64,000 nt of DNA from Neofusicoccum parvum (taxonomy: Eukaryota > Ascomycota > Dothideomycetes > Botryosphaeriales > Botryosphaeriaceae), in assembly GCA_020912385.1 (NCBI GenBank), contig CP087212.1, forward strand, positions 682,001-746,000. Reading direction: 5' to 3'. Under the pieces are notes generated by a model. The model was not told the origin of the DNA and ran no database searches. It was given only the letters and a program-made list of their open reading frames with translations. Within the stretch, counting starts at the first letter, position 1. Each line of letters starts with the position of its first letter. Below are positions 1 through 11,305 of this stretch, in pieces. Made by a program: the position numbers and the translations under genes.

Positions 1-857
1 TTACCCAGGGGAGGCCAGTTACCGCTCATCCGATTGCTGAAACTAGCCTGTTGGTGGGGCCACGAAGGGAGCGCAGTCGAGTAGTACCGCGGATCTCGCA
101 CAGCAGCGGGGCGATAAGGAACATACGTGCCGTCTGGCCAGTAAGGTCCGTAAAGGCCCGTTTCATTTGACACAGTGGGTCCCAACGCGGCTTGCATGGC
201 CGGCTGCATCGCGCCTCCGTAGTGCTGGCCCATCTGCAAAAATTGTAGTTGCTGTTGAGGTGTTGGCACCTGATTCAGCATCGAATCAATCTGAGGAAAC
301 TGTTGCTGTTGGCCTCGCTTCCGACTCACGTTTGGAGGGTCAAAGTTGAATTGACTGAGATCCCAATTTTCTGGCATCATGCGCTGCTGGATCTGATTAT
401 GTGACCCCTGCTGTATCATGCTAGGTGTGCGGAGGGGAAGCTCCTGAGTGGGGCCATACGGAATGCTGGGCTGTTGCACAGCACCGTCAGCCGTGGTGAC
501 AGGTAGCAGGATGTGTTTCATGGCGTGTGGCTTCTCCGTCTGCTCCACCGAAGCGGTGCCGTCGTATGCTGCTGCTAAGATACCGTTCGGAGTCTTCCGA
601 CGCAGCATGTTCTCCGACCGCTCCGACTTGGCATATCCTTCCTTCGGCGAGCCGCGCAGGGGATACGAGTTCGTCCTCTGGAGCGGATGGGCGTACTGTA
701 GGGGCAGCTGCTGCAGGCGGTCTCGGGACACCTTGTCGGGAACGGGGCCCATACGAGGCGTGGTGGGCAAGGAGTTGTAGTTCGCGTAGGGTGGATTGCG
801 GCCGAACGGGTGCGCTGGAGCCTGGGGTTGCGGGGGGTATTGTCGTATCGTCGTCAT
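1..857 (-). CDS. Pro/Gln-rich hypothetical protein, N-terminal part, cut by window edge
   Basis: An open frame runs on the minus strand from an ATG at 857 to the left edge of the window, giving 285 codons without a stop or a convincing intron. The predicted N-terminus is rich in Pro, Gln, Tyr and Arg. It contains a short basic stretch (LRRKTPNGILAAAYDG), a Gln cluster, and a Tyr/Pro-rich segment (YGPYWPDGTYVPYRP). No enzymatic domain or membrane segment is visible, so the part seen looks disordered. The C-terminus and the stop lie outside the window. The long uninterrupted frame and biased composition argue that it is coding, and I do not recognise the family. The start is the first ATG; a second in-frame Met is not obviously better. 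Confidence 0.72.
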   Translation of the reverse strand, partial: MTTIRQYPPQPQAPAHPFGRNPPYANYNSLPTTPRMGPVPDKVSRDRLQQLPLQYAHPLQRTNSYPLRGSPKEGYAKSERSENMLRRKTPNGILAAAYDGTASVEQTEKPHAMKHILLPVTTADGAVQQPSIPYGPTQELPLRTPSMIQQGSHNQIQQRMMPENWDLSQFNFDPPNVSRKRGQQQQFPQIDSMLNQVPTPQQQLQFLQMGQHYGGAMQPAMQAALGPTVSNETGLYGPYWPDGTYVPYRPAAVRDPRYYSTALPSWPHQQASFSNRMSGNWPPLG

Positions 858-3602
858 GTCTATAGGCCTAGTGGTACAAGTGGTGGGAAAGGAATACGTC
901 GACTCGTCGGGGGAGGCCGTCGACGGTCGAGCCCAAGGAGAGATAATATCAAGGCTGAGGGTGCTCTATCATATAGGCAGTCTAAGAAGACCGGCTGTGC
1001 CTATGCCTGTGCGTAGAGATATCGTCCCGCCGCCTACGCATGACATATCGTGTATGGCGCGCTCGTTGTGATGGCGTCCGGCCCTCTCCACTGGCAGACA
1101 CCAGCAGAGATCCCGGCGGTCGTTTCGGCGGATTCGGCTCCAGAGACACGCAAGCGTTCTGTTGCCAGCGCTGGTCGCGGCAGCAGACGGAGTCCTTCAA
1201 CGGCGGTAGGGAGCGAGGGGAGCAGAGAGAGCGAAGTGGGCAGCGCGAGGCCAGCGGTGTAGAAGACAAAGCGTCAAGATAGGTCTCAGAAGTCGGTGTT
1301 ATGCGAATGGTGATGCAAGGGAGCGGAGGGCTCTGCCTGGCTGTCTGACGGCGCACGACTCCGAGAGACGGGAATGTATCACTCAGCAGCGCGCGCGCGC
1401 CGTGCCGTGGCTGGGCCGCGGGTCTACAGATAAGCTGACGCTGACAGAGCTGAGAAGGAGATGTTACCGGCCGGGGGCAGCGTTGCGACCGTGGAGTCGC
1501 GGCAGCCTGACTTGCGCTCTACTGACGCGGCGGCTGGCAGCATCCAGGGCGGTCACACGCGGGCGACCTGGGCGCGGCGGTGCGCAGCTGGCGCGCGGGC
1601 GGGCGCAGCAGCGCGCTGGTGTCTGGACTGGCAGCTGCGTGGGCGGGCTAGCCTGGGGCGGCGGCAGCTATGCCTTGGCTGCTGGGTGGGAGAGGTGCAG
1701 CGTTCGGGGACGGTGCGCCGGCGCGCGAGGCCTGGGAGGATGAAGAAGGCAGGCCCGGGGAGAACTTGGCGTGCTCATGCGTGTAGCGTGGAGGGCTGGC
1801 GGGCTGGGGATATGGCTGCGCCGAGAGCGCCCAGACGCGCGCCGTACGGCGTCGCTGCAGTGCTTTTAATCTGATCACTTGTGGCGTCCGCAGAACCCTG
1901 CTAACGCGCCATTGTGAAGGAAGCGATCGGCCACCGTTGGCAATACGTATGGTCCCACCGATACGCAACAGACGCAAGAGAGTGTGGAGAAGCAACTTCC
2001 ATCCTTGCTCGCCTGGGTTTCGGAAGGCACGGAGTGGGCCGCCAGTGCTGCCAGGCTGACTCGGACACGCGTAGCATGGAAGCTGCTGGGCCTTCTGTCG
2101 CGCGAATCGGTGAGCGCTGCACCACAGAACGGCGCCCGCTGCAGCACCGCTAGGCGCAAGCCAAACGCCTTCCTCCACGCCGCCCACCGCCTCGCGCCAC
2201 CGCACTGGACGAGAGCCTCAGATCGCGCAGCCCGCGCCGCTGCATGCGTCGCCGCTCCAATATAACCCGCCTTTATTGAGCGCATGCATCGAGTAAAGCT
2301 CACTTGATGCCGCCTGTGCCACAAAGCCTCGGGTGCTTTATGTAAGGAGCCCGCCAGCGCCGGCTGCCGCCTGCACGACATCCTTCACATGGCCCGCCGA
2401 GGCCTTGGCCCGTCGCGAGGAAACCGCCGTTGAAACGCTCGCAGCAGCGCTGAATCAGAACACAGAAGGCTTGTTCGGCGGAAAAGCAACTCTGTGTAGC
2501 CCGCCGGACGGCTGCCTGGCGCTCAGCTTTTGCCCGCCAGCCTTACAGCGCTGTGCCGCCGCTTGCCGTGCACTGCAGGCATGTGCGCAGTTTATGCGCT
2601 GTGCTTATTATAGCCTGTCGCCAACAGGCCGGGGCCGCTTCTGGTGCTGCCACTTCTCATGCAGCGGTAGTTGCACCTTTATATGCCTACAAGGGCCTCC
2701 GAACACCGCCCTCCTCCACACTTCGCGACTAGGCAAGCAGCCAAATCTCGCATTTCCTCCCCTTCCCCAGGATCTGGCTGGGACCTGCTTCTCCTGATGA
2801 CTCCGCTCGCATCCGCTCAACACGCAGCGCACACGTAGCTATGGGCCGATGTTTGATGCTCGTCTGGCTGGTGGACCCGATCGACACGGCTAGTTACCGG
2901 CCAAGCGTCTCATGACTTCGTGCGTCTTCTACTGCGACAATTGAGTTTTTTTTTTCTTTCGTGTCGTGCGTGCGGGCAAGATTGCGAGCGGATCGCAGTT
3001 CAGGGCGAGGTCTTCCCTCTAAGTATCGCATGGACCGCGCAACTACATGAATGAAGAGTGGAAGCGTTCATCTGGATGCGACAAGAAAGATCGTACATAC
3101 GTCATTCCTGTATGGGATGCTTTAGAATCCAACGGAGCTCTCTCCCTGTCACAACAGTCTACAGGCGACCGCACATCCATGAGATCAAAGAAAATTCCAC
3201 TTCAAGAGTCTTGAGCACGGCAGTTCGTCTTCGGCATTGCTTGGTTTCATTATCAACGCTACTCAAGAGCACATTAAGTCAAAAATGACATGTAGACCAG
3301 AAGATGGACCGCTGCACCCACAGCCCCAAGGGGCACGGTGTCGCGGTGAGTATAGGTCGGATTCCTTCTTCCTTGCACCAAAATAGGCCAATCCCATGGA
3401 TGAGAAAGTATGGGCCAGAGTGTTGGCAAGGGTACATCAGGTCACGTATATTGCAAAGGGCACAGTTCGGACCCGAGACGATCCCGATCCTGCGCGGGAT
3501 TTGAATTTTCATTTCCCTATTGCCCAATGACATTACCATTGTGGTCGCAGACCATCATGCACACGACGTGAAGTGGATTGAGATTTTTGCTTTTATGGGT
3601 AT
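858..3602. other. Intergenic, no convincing gene
   Basis: About 2.7 kb between the 5' end of the Pro/Gln-rich gene and the 3' end of L12. Several overlapping frames of 60-185 codons are open on both strands, but none has a recognisable motif or supported splice structure, and the open frames follow the high GC content of 1.0-2.8 kb. A short GC dinucleotide run lies near 1389-1401, a CCAAT at 2257-2261, and a T-tract near 2945-2955. The left part probably holds the promoter and leader of the minus-strand gene. Confidence 0.55.
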
Positions 3603-4272
3603 CTACTCCTCAGGGACTGGAAACACGTTAGCAATGATCGGTTGGATGTTGTTTGGCCAGACTCACTCTCAATCTCGCCAGCCTCAATGTCGTCCGAGAT
3701 GTCCTTGGGGGAGCGGCCGTCGACCTGGCAGCCAGTGGAGAAAGCGGTACCAAGGATCTCCTTGACGGTGCCCTCAAGGCTCTTGGCCATCGACTTGTGC
3801 CTCATGGTGCGGGCAATGTCGATGATCTCGTCAAGAGGGATGGACTTGGTGTGCTTGATGTTCTTCTCCTTCTTGCGGTCACGCGGGGGCTCCTTGAGAG
3901 CCTTGATGACCAGCGACGAAGCGGAGGGAACGACCGAGACGGCGGCCTGACGGTTCTGGATGGTGAGGCGGACCGTGACGCGGAGACCCTTCCAGTCACC
4001 ACTGCAATCGCGGATCTGTCAGCGCTTCGTTTCTCGCGGCTGCTCTTGCACGGGGGAACTTACGTGGCCTTGGCGATATCTTCACCGACCTTCTTGGGCG
4101 ACAGACCAAGAGGACCGATCTTGGGGGCGAGGGCAGAAGAGGCACCGACCTCACCACCCGTGGCCCTCAGGTGGATGATCTTGACCTCGCTGGGATCAAA
4201 CTTGGGACTGCGAGCGCGCGGGAATTAGCCATGGAGTGTAGCCAGAGCCCGAAAGGACGATACTTACGGCAT
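3603..4272 (-). CDS. rpl12: 60S ribosomal protein L12 (uL11)
   Basis: This is the large-subunit protein uL11, which binds 28S rRNA at the stalk base and helps recruit translation factors. Exons on the minus strand are 4268-4272, 4064-4207, 3667-4001 and 3603-3616. The join is in frame and gives 165 residues, the usual length for eukaryotic L12. The start ([11 protein letters not shown]), the central segment ([19 protein letters not shown]) and the C-terminal half ([15 protein letters not shown]) are hallmark family sequences. Introns are 60, 62 and 50 bp, each with a GTRAGT-type donor and a CTAAT, CTGAC or CTAAC branch site. The first coding exon is only 5 nt and the last only 14 nt, so simple ORF calling misses both ends. 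The gene is divergent from SEC62. Confidence 0.97.
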
Positions 4273-4635
4273 GGCTAGTGCTGTAAGGTAGTCTGTCTCT
4301 TTCGGTGAAGTCGAAGATGTCGCGGGTGCAGAGGAAACGACGAGAGGGATATCGAACGAAGTAAAAGAGCTTCTCGGTTAGTTTGTGTTGTGGGGGCTTG
4401 GCGCCAGCCGGCTTGGCGCGCTAGCGGATGCGGCGAACACCATGTCCGCCCGCTCGCAGTGATGCGATGTGTCTTTAACCAAACAACGCGACCGCGACGC
4501 TGCCTCCTCGTGCGACCGCCTGGCCTAGGACGCCTTCTTGCTGAACGTTGCGAGCAGGACAGACACCGACACCCGCATCCGCCACTTGGTCTTTTTATCA
4601 AGCCCACCGTCTCTACAGCCCTTTCCACGCTAACC
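4273..4635. promoter_or_regulatory. Divergent promoter of rpl12 and sec62
   Basis: The 363 bp between the two start codons must carry both core promoters and both 5' leaders. I see no coding frame with a recognisable product. The position is shown by the sequence; the shared regulation is inferred. Confidence 0.7.
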
Positions 4636-6087
4636 ATGGCCGCGCCTCCTCCACAGGGCCAGGCAGGCCCGCAAGCCGGACAGCCAATGCCAGGCCCGAT
4701 GCCCGGTCCTGGTGGTCCTATGCCTCCACCACTGCGTCCCGGACAGCAGCCCACGCCCGAGCAAATTGCCTTCATGCAGCGCCAGTTGGCCGCTGAGGCT
4801 CAGAAGCATGGCATGACGGTGCCTCAGTACGTCGAGCAGCTCAAGGCGCAAGCTATGCGCCAGCAGCAAATGATGCAGCAGCAGCAGGCTCAGCAGCAGG
4901 CACAGCAGGGCGGCCAGCCTCCGCAGCCTGGACAGCCGCGCCCTATGCCTCCGGGAGCCCAGCCCGTCCAGCCCGGCCCTCCAACCCCGCAAGCACTTGC
5001 TGTCGCGAACTTCCTGAGGAGCCAGGATCTCAAGCCTCGGACGTGCATCTTCAACGAGAAGCGCAAGGACATGTTCAGAGGTAGGTGTTATCCTCTTGTA
5101 ACTTTTTACTTGACAGCCACCTAACTCCCCACTCCTAGTCAAACGCGCCATCCGCGCTCTCCATTCCGAAGCCTACAAGAAAGCGCAGGCAAAGAACTCG
5201 CTGCTTCCGCCTGTCACCGACCGTGCTACTGCCGAGAACGCCTTCAAGCTTCTGCCTCTTTCTCTTCTAGCCCTCCGCGTCTCCAAGTACGATCCACACG
5301 AGGGCCACGGCCACGGCAAGAAGAAGCGTGTCAAGGGTCTATGGACGGTCCGCGTGGAACAGCAGCAGAACGCGGATGATGAATCCCACTACGTGTGGCT
5401 GTACGAAGGTTCCCAGTGGAAGACGAAGCTGTATGCCGTCCTCGCCCTGGTCGCTGTCTTCGCCGTCGTGATGTTCCCGTTGTGGCCGCTGGTCATGCGT
5501 CAGGGTGTCTGGTATCTCAGTATGGGTATGCTGGGACTGATCGGTCTGTTCTTCGCCATGGCCATCTTCCGCCTGATCTTGTTCTGCATCACTGTCTTTA
5601 TCGTCCCGCCTGGTCTTTGGTTGTATCCGAACCTCTTTGAGGACGTTGGATTCTTCGATTCATTCCGGCCCGTGTGGGCTTGGCAGGAGGTGAGTTGGAC
5701 ACTGCCCCTAACGTTCTCCGAGATCGAATAGCTACGCCCCACACCACGATTTTGGAGATACGAAGCTGACTCGTCCGCTAGACTGAGGAAGACAAGAAGA
5801 AGGCAAAGGATGCCAAGAAGGCGAAAAAGGCGGAAAGGGCCGCAAAGAAGAAGGTCAAGGAGGCCGAGGGCCACAATCACGCCCACGCGCACAACCACAA
5901 CCACGCACACGAACCTAGCCCGGCTGCCGCCGCACCCGCACCTGCACCTGCACAAGCCGAGGCAGCACCCGCCGCCGCTCCAGAGGCACCTGTTGACAGC
6001 GCACCTGCTGCAACGGGCGTTGCACCGCAGGAGGGAGTGACACGCCAGCGGATGCAGGCGAGCGTTGAGGAGGCCGATGACGAGTAG
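4636..6087 (+). CDS. sec62: Translocation protein SEC62
   Basis: SEC62 is the ER membrane subunit of the Sec62/63 complex that supports post-translational protein import through the Sec61 channel. Exons are 4636-5080, 5139-5689 and 5782-6087, giving 433 residues in frame. The N-terminus (about 1-115) is Pro/Gln/Gly-rich. It is followed by the conserved cytosolic domain (NFLRSQDLKPRTCIFNEKRK, then VKRAIRALHSEAYKKA), and two hydrophobic membrane segments near 246-268 and 271-305. The C-terminal tail is Lys-rich, then His/Asn-rich near 361-375, then Ala/Pro-rich. Introns of 58 and 92 bp have CTAAC and CTGAC branch sites. The His-rich and Ala/Pro-rich tail is longer and more repetitive than in yeast. 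Confidence 0.95.
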
Positions 6088-9000
6088 ACGTGTCCGGCAT
6101 TGGCTGCGTCCTTTTTCTGATTTCATGTGTTAATAATCTCCGTTTGCGAGGCAAGGCAGGCCACTGCACGTGCTTAAGGAAAGTGATAGGTGGATCCAAT
6201 AAGCTCGACGCAGATCATCCAATAAAGCTATCTGGAGATCAGCTTGGACCCTTTGGGCTAGGATCAACGGCAAGGATTGCGTCTGTCCATCGTTTCCCTC
6301 ACGTACGACCTCCGTGCTCTATTCCCCTTTCGAGTCATTGCCTTTCTTGCCTTGCTTTGAGGCATTTGCCCACCGACAGACGATACAGGTGTTGCGGAGT
6401 ACATAGCAGTGGTACGCGATTGGAAAACGGGCAGTGTAATCTCTTCTTGATAGGTTTTAAGACGGCTTCTTACGAGAATAAAGTATTATGGGCATCTCTT
6501 AGCCGGAATCCTCCTTTGAAATGGTTGTGTGCAAATTCTATTATTGGCCAGCCATGTGCATTGTCTATCTTCTGCCAAGCCGGGGGGGCTTTTTTTTCCT
6601 TTGCCCAAGACCACCATAGTGGCCTCACTGAATGCTTACTCTTCAGACGCCACTTTCTTCTCGCTCTCTGGACAGTCTACCTGATAGTTCTTGTCACCGC
6701 AACGCCAGCGCAAAGCAGCGCTCTGGGGCCTTCTCTTCTCCGCCGGCAAAAGTCAAAGCTTGACCGCAGGCTGATCAATTAGCCGGCTTTGCGCAGAAGG
6801 ATCAGCCATGTCAGCTGTACTATCCGCCTCCCATCACCGCCCATGATCATCGCCGTCATGATCGTCTCGACGGCCTTTGCTCTCGCCGACTTTCTGCCAG
6901 CCGCCAGCGTCCAGCAGGCACGGACGACCGATGCGTACGTACGTACAACGAGATCATAGCTCCGATCGGATCAGGAAGCCGACGTAAGCCACATCGCGAT
7001 CACCTCTCCCGATATCCGGTGCAAACGCGCAAGTTGGTAGGTCCGACATCACACGCATCCGATACCAGAGCCTCGAACAGGGCCGGCGCAGAACCACAGC
7101 CAGCCACCTACTCGACCGGCCCAGACAAACGCTCCCAACCCCGGACGGTCAGTCCACACGCCGCCGCCGACGTCTGCCGTTAGGTCGTCGAATGATCCGC
7201 ATGTCATCAGTCCCCGCCGGAAGTGCCACAACGGTCATGCGTTTGCGCATGTGACCTACCCTGCTACACTGACGAGACGCAGCAGCGTTCAAGTTCCCTG
7301 CGTTCTTTTACTATTCCAGCAGAAGACTCCCATACTCCTTTCCTGTGTCTTTCCCTTCCACCCGAACTCCGCCGGATCTCGTTGCGACAAGCTCGGTCCG
7401 AGGGGGCGCAGTGTGTCGTATAGCGGGTAACCCGGCTCCACCAACACTTCGCTGCGGATCGTGAGGCGCGGATGCGTGCGTGGCGCGCGGCTAGGAAAAC
7501 GTTGCAAGCTAAAGTAAGCAAGTCTCGGGAAATGCTGTGCCTCTGTACTCGCGTTGGAACTGTGCCTATCTCCGTCCAAGGCCCATTTTGGACTACGCGT
7601 TTCCCAGAAGGATGTCGAAGCGGTCGTGAGAGGTCCAGTATGCTTGCCTGCACCCGCCCTGGGAAGCCGGACATGTGCACTCGGGTCGAACAACCATGTC
7701 CGAGTTTCCTGCCTGGCTCTGTGAGACGTCCGCGTCCGTCCGCTCTCAGACGTCCGAATAGCTGAGGGCAGTAATGCCCCGGTCCTCCTCTTCCCTGTCC
7801 CTCTCATCACCTCCTCTACAACAAGGGACATGCAAACCCGACCGAATCGGCATACCCCATGCCGTGCACCAAACACCCACATGCCCACCCACCCTCTGAA
7901 ACAATAGTCTCCCCTCTCCACGTGCTCGCCCGAACCCTCTCCGGTCCACCGCCCAGTCTTCCGGACCACGTTCCCGCACGAACCGCCCCGCCTAGCCAGG
8001 CAAGCATCCCAGCAGCTAGCCGTTGCGCACCCGCACCACCTATGTAGCCCGACCGCCGCCTCCCCCGCCGCCCACCGGCTGGATAGCGCAGCCGCAAGAG
8101 TCCGTTTGCCGCAACGGCGGCGCGCCCGTTAGTTTCCAGCAACGCGCCACCAGCAGAACGCCAGACGGCTAGCCATTGCTTCGTTCGGGGCGGCAGCGGC
8201 GGTTGCGCAGGCCCGTGGTCCCCGGGCTATAAGATCGGCCAGCTAAGAACCTACTTACTCGCCGGCCACGCGGTAGATAGGGGAGGCGAAGGACGTGGGT
8301 GGTCGGGCGGGCACATCGACTTTCCTCGCTTTGTCCACCTCCCTATCGCGACCAAGGCACGGACTCACGGGTGCGTGGCGATCGGGCGTGCGCGCGGTGG
8401 TGGTTGAGGTGGGGAAGGGGAAGGCGGAGTGGGAGGACGAAGTGGGGCGTTGGTGGAAGGTCTGCCGAATAGGGAAATAAGCGATAGTATACAGTAGGGA
8501 GAGAAAACGTGAGTGAGGCTTCGATCGCGGTTCTTTTTTTGCCCCTCTGTTCGGAAGTGGATGCGAATCTTCTATTTGCGTCGTTCGCCGCAGTAAGTGA
8601 TCCTCGTCGTACACTGCGCCGTGTGCGTGGCTTCGCGATCGCGCAAGTCCGGTGGGGCAAGGTTGACGGAAGAATTTATTTTCGATGTCTCAGTAGTCGG
8701 CGGCACCTCTCTCGTATCGACGTGTGGCGCGCGGAAAAGGGAGAGCGGCGTAGCCGGGGGATCAATTTAGATCGTATTGGACGGGAACGGAGATGCATTC
8801 ATTGATGCAGAGACACGTCCCATCGATCCTTTGTTGTGTGTAGAGTGGATTGGCCTTGGGTGCTGTAACAGATGGTGCTCGCCTATCGTGAAGGCGCATG
8901 CAGTGGCGGCTGACAAGACTCCCTTCACCAAGAGACCGCCGGAAATTCCTGATTTGATACTAAGACGCTCGTAATTAGGCAGCCACCAGTAACGCCCGTC

Positions 9001-9321
9001 CCACAACTTTACTCTTCCGGATTCGTAGTCGTTGGCTGAAACCCTCCCTGCTGCGCCGTCCGTAGCCCCTTGTTCGTGCGCCAGATTCCGTCACATCGTA
9101 CATTGCCGAAAGGAGCGTCCCTAGCACCCACGCTTGACCCAAATAAAATGCCGTGAATTCGCTTATCGAAAAGACGTTATCCATGAAAGCCCGTTGATGC
9201 CCGATTGCCTTGCGCCGTGCTACCTGCTAATGAAAATGCCGAGAAAAACGCATGATTGGAAATCGAAAGTCGACGAGGGAGACCAATAGGAGCTGAGATT
9301 GTAGGAACGCCGTGCGCTAGT
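6088..9321. other. Intergenic between convergent genes
   Basis: About 3.2 kb between the stops of SEC62 and the coiled-coil gene. A 230-codon frame overlaps the SEC62 3' end and the 7.2-8.7 kb stretch has overlapping minus-strand frames up to 226 codons, but none has a recognisable domain, and several start only at non-ATG codons. A TATA-like ctataag lies near 8227. A very small signal-peptide-like ORF at 6843-6959 is listed separately. Confidence 0.5.
6843..6959 (+). CDS. Candidate tiny secreted peptide (speculative)
   Basis: A 38-codon ORF starts with a hydrophobic, signal-peptide-like segment (MIIAVMIVSTAFALA) ending in a plausible AxA cleavage motif, followed by a short polar tail. A gtacgtacgtac stretch near 6935-6946 could act as a splice donor, so the true product might be longer, but I could not place a convincing downstream exon. 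No homology is recognised. It could be a chance ORF in intergenic DNA. Confidence 0.15.
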   Translation: MIIAVMIVSTAFALADFLPAASVQQARTTDAYVRTTRS

Positions 9322-10407
9322 CTACGAAACAGAGGTCGCGGCCGTTGTGCTTCCTCCGGCCTCTGCAGGAGTGGTACGGATGTCGTTGGTCCCGGCATCC
9401 GCCGTGGCTAAAGAATCAGCCGGACGAAGAGGCGGGCTGGACAGGTTTGAGCTAATGGCCGGTGCTTGAGGGGAGCTTGGGTTGAGGTCGTGGATTTGGC
9501 GTTCTGGCCAGGTCAGTTGCGGTCTAGGCTGGCGGGACACATCCCTACGTACCAAGTTCTCGAATCCGCATTTTGAGCATTTGGTTCTCCCGCGTGAGCA
9601 TTTGTGTCTCAGCCTGGTAGAATGCGCTTTCGTCCCTGCTGCCGGAGCTGCCGAGCAGCCAGTCTCCACTCTCGCTGTGGTGAGATGTCGGACGCAGTGC
9701 GGGGCTGCCCGTCCTGCTGCTGTTGCGCGATTGCCTGTAGCTGCTGTTGCGCGAGAGGCTGCCCTGGCCCGGGGCCGCGGGCATGGGCGAGCGGGCGCGC
9801 GGCGGGGCAATCTGTGAGACATTGGACTGCGAGGCGGTCGCAGACTGGGGCAGCGACAGAGAGCGTTCGGAAGAGGGCGTGCTGTCATCGATGGCGCTCT
9901 CGCGCGGGCCCGAGGCCGGCGGGGTGCTGTCGTTGGCGCGGAGGGTAGCGATTTCTGTCTGCTGGCGGCGGATCATCTGTAGCAGGCGGTTCTGGAGAGA
10001 CGAGGACATCAGCTTTGCGCGCGCATGGACTCGCACTGGGAGCAGGATCGGCGTACCACCTGGGCTTCCTGCTCGTTCTCCAGCTCCTGGTGGATCTCGC
10101 CCAAGCTCGGAGCGCGCTGGTGAGAGGGGCTGGCGGGCCACGACGGGCGGTGCGAGTGCAGGGTCGGGCTCATCTGGACCTCGGAGGGCATGGGCAGATT
10201 GGGATCCATGAGGTTGAGGTTCATGCGGACGCTGGAGCGGCGGCGGCTGGTGGAATTGCGCGCGCTCGAGGTGGTGGATCGGCGCTCCTCGTGGGCATTG
10301 AGGGCGGCGGCGGCGGCCAGCGAGTGCGGGGCCTGGTGCGGGCTGGGGGTCTGGTTGTCGGCGGCCATCTGGGGATGCGAGCCGGGGAGCGAGTTGATGT
10401 CGGGCAT
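9322..10407 (-). CDS. Coiled-coil, Ser-rich hypothetical protein
   Basis: Minus-strand exons 10057-10407, 9553-9991 and 9322-9503 join in frame to give 323 residues. The two introns (65 and 49 bp) have GTACGC and GTACGT donors and CTGAT and CTGAC branch sites, and each join restores a continuous heptad-like helix. Residues about 98-134 (HQELENEQEAQVNRLLQMI) and about 238-270 (ENQMLKMRIRELERQIHDL) look like coiled coils. The rest is Ser/Pro/Arg-rich and probably disordered. Function is unknown; the pattern suggests a scaffold or adaptor. An in-frame ATG 36 codons upstream (10515) is an alternative start, and an internal Met 14 residues in is another. It is divergent from the PH-domain gene. 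Confidence 0.8.
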
Positions 10408-11305
10408 GGAATGCAGCTCTGCCGGCTGGTCTCTTGTACGCGGTGTCGGCGGCGAGTGGAGGGCGGCGTCGGCGATGAGGTCTCCCCACCGACAGCCCAC
10501 GCCGGCACGCTGCATGCGTCACCTGCAGCGGATCGGAGCCGCTCGTGCAGCCAATTGGGCGCGTGCCCCTCCGGCCGATGCAGGGCAGCGCCCCGGGCTG
10601 GCAGCGCCCGCCCAGGCCGCCGCACTTTCGCCAGCCGGCCACGCGCCAGTGCGCAGCAGCTCCGCCCCGGCCAGGCACGCCGCGCTCAGGCACACGCCGT
10701 TGCGCTGGCGCTGGCGGCGGCCTCTTTCGGCAGCACACTGCTGCTTTGGGCCAGCTAATAAACGACCCGCAGAGCTCAAGCCCGCGCGCTTTGAAACGAA
10801 CGTAGCGCTCTTCGCAACTCCTGGCTACCGCTACCTGAAACCGCTCCAGAGCCTACCGGTCCCGGGCCACCAGCCGGCCTCCCTTTTGACTTTCGAGAGC
10901 TCTGGGGACCCAGCCCAAGCAGCCCTCTGTGACATATTGCCCTGGCCGCCCGCCAGCGCCTCCGAACGCTGCGCTCCACGTACATGGATATGCCGCTGCG
11001 CCAAACCAAGCGCCTGGCCGCCGACTCGTTGCCAGCCCTCAGCCGGGTCGCGCCGCTTCAAATTCTGCAGTCGTGTCCCAGGTAGATTGCCCTCGAGCGT
11101 CCTGTGTCACGCACTGCGCCCGCGCGCTGCCGACTTCTATTCTCGATCTCCCCCAAGCGTCCGACACGACTTCAATTGCGCGCCCTCGCCCATCGTCACC
11201 GCCCTCGTGTCCGCGAGCTCCAGGCCTCCAACCGTCCCGGCGCCGTGGCCGAGTGTATGTCATTCCCTTCCGCAATCTGACCGCGCGTCCTCCGCTCTGC
11301 CAGTC
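10408..11305. promoter_or_regulatory. Divergent promoter of coiled-coil and PH-domain genes
   Basis: About 0.9 kb between two start codons. The plus-strand PH-domain frame stays open upstream through this stretch to 10190, but the composition changes to GC-driven Arg/Ala/Pro-rich sequence and overlaps the antisense gene, so I treat it as leader and promoter. CT-rich segments precede the PH-domain start. Confidence 0.55.

Noticed and set aside
6090..6782. 230-codon plus-strand frame after SEC62
   Set aside because: It begins within bases of the SEC62 stop, in its 3' UTR, and has no recognisable domain or composition of a real protein.
7264..8142. Overlapping minus-strand frames up to 226 codons
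   Set aside because: Mutually overlapping, no motif and no splice pattern joining them into a family I recognise.
10190..11305. N-terminal extension of the PH-domain frame by 372 codons
   Set aside because: It overlaps the first exon of the divergent coiled-coil gene and has GC-driven composition; the ATG at 11306 begins normal-looking protein.
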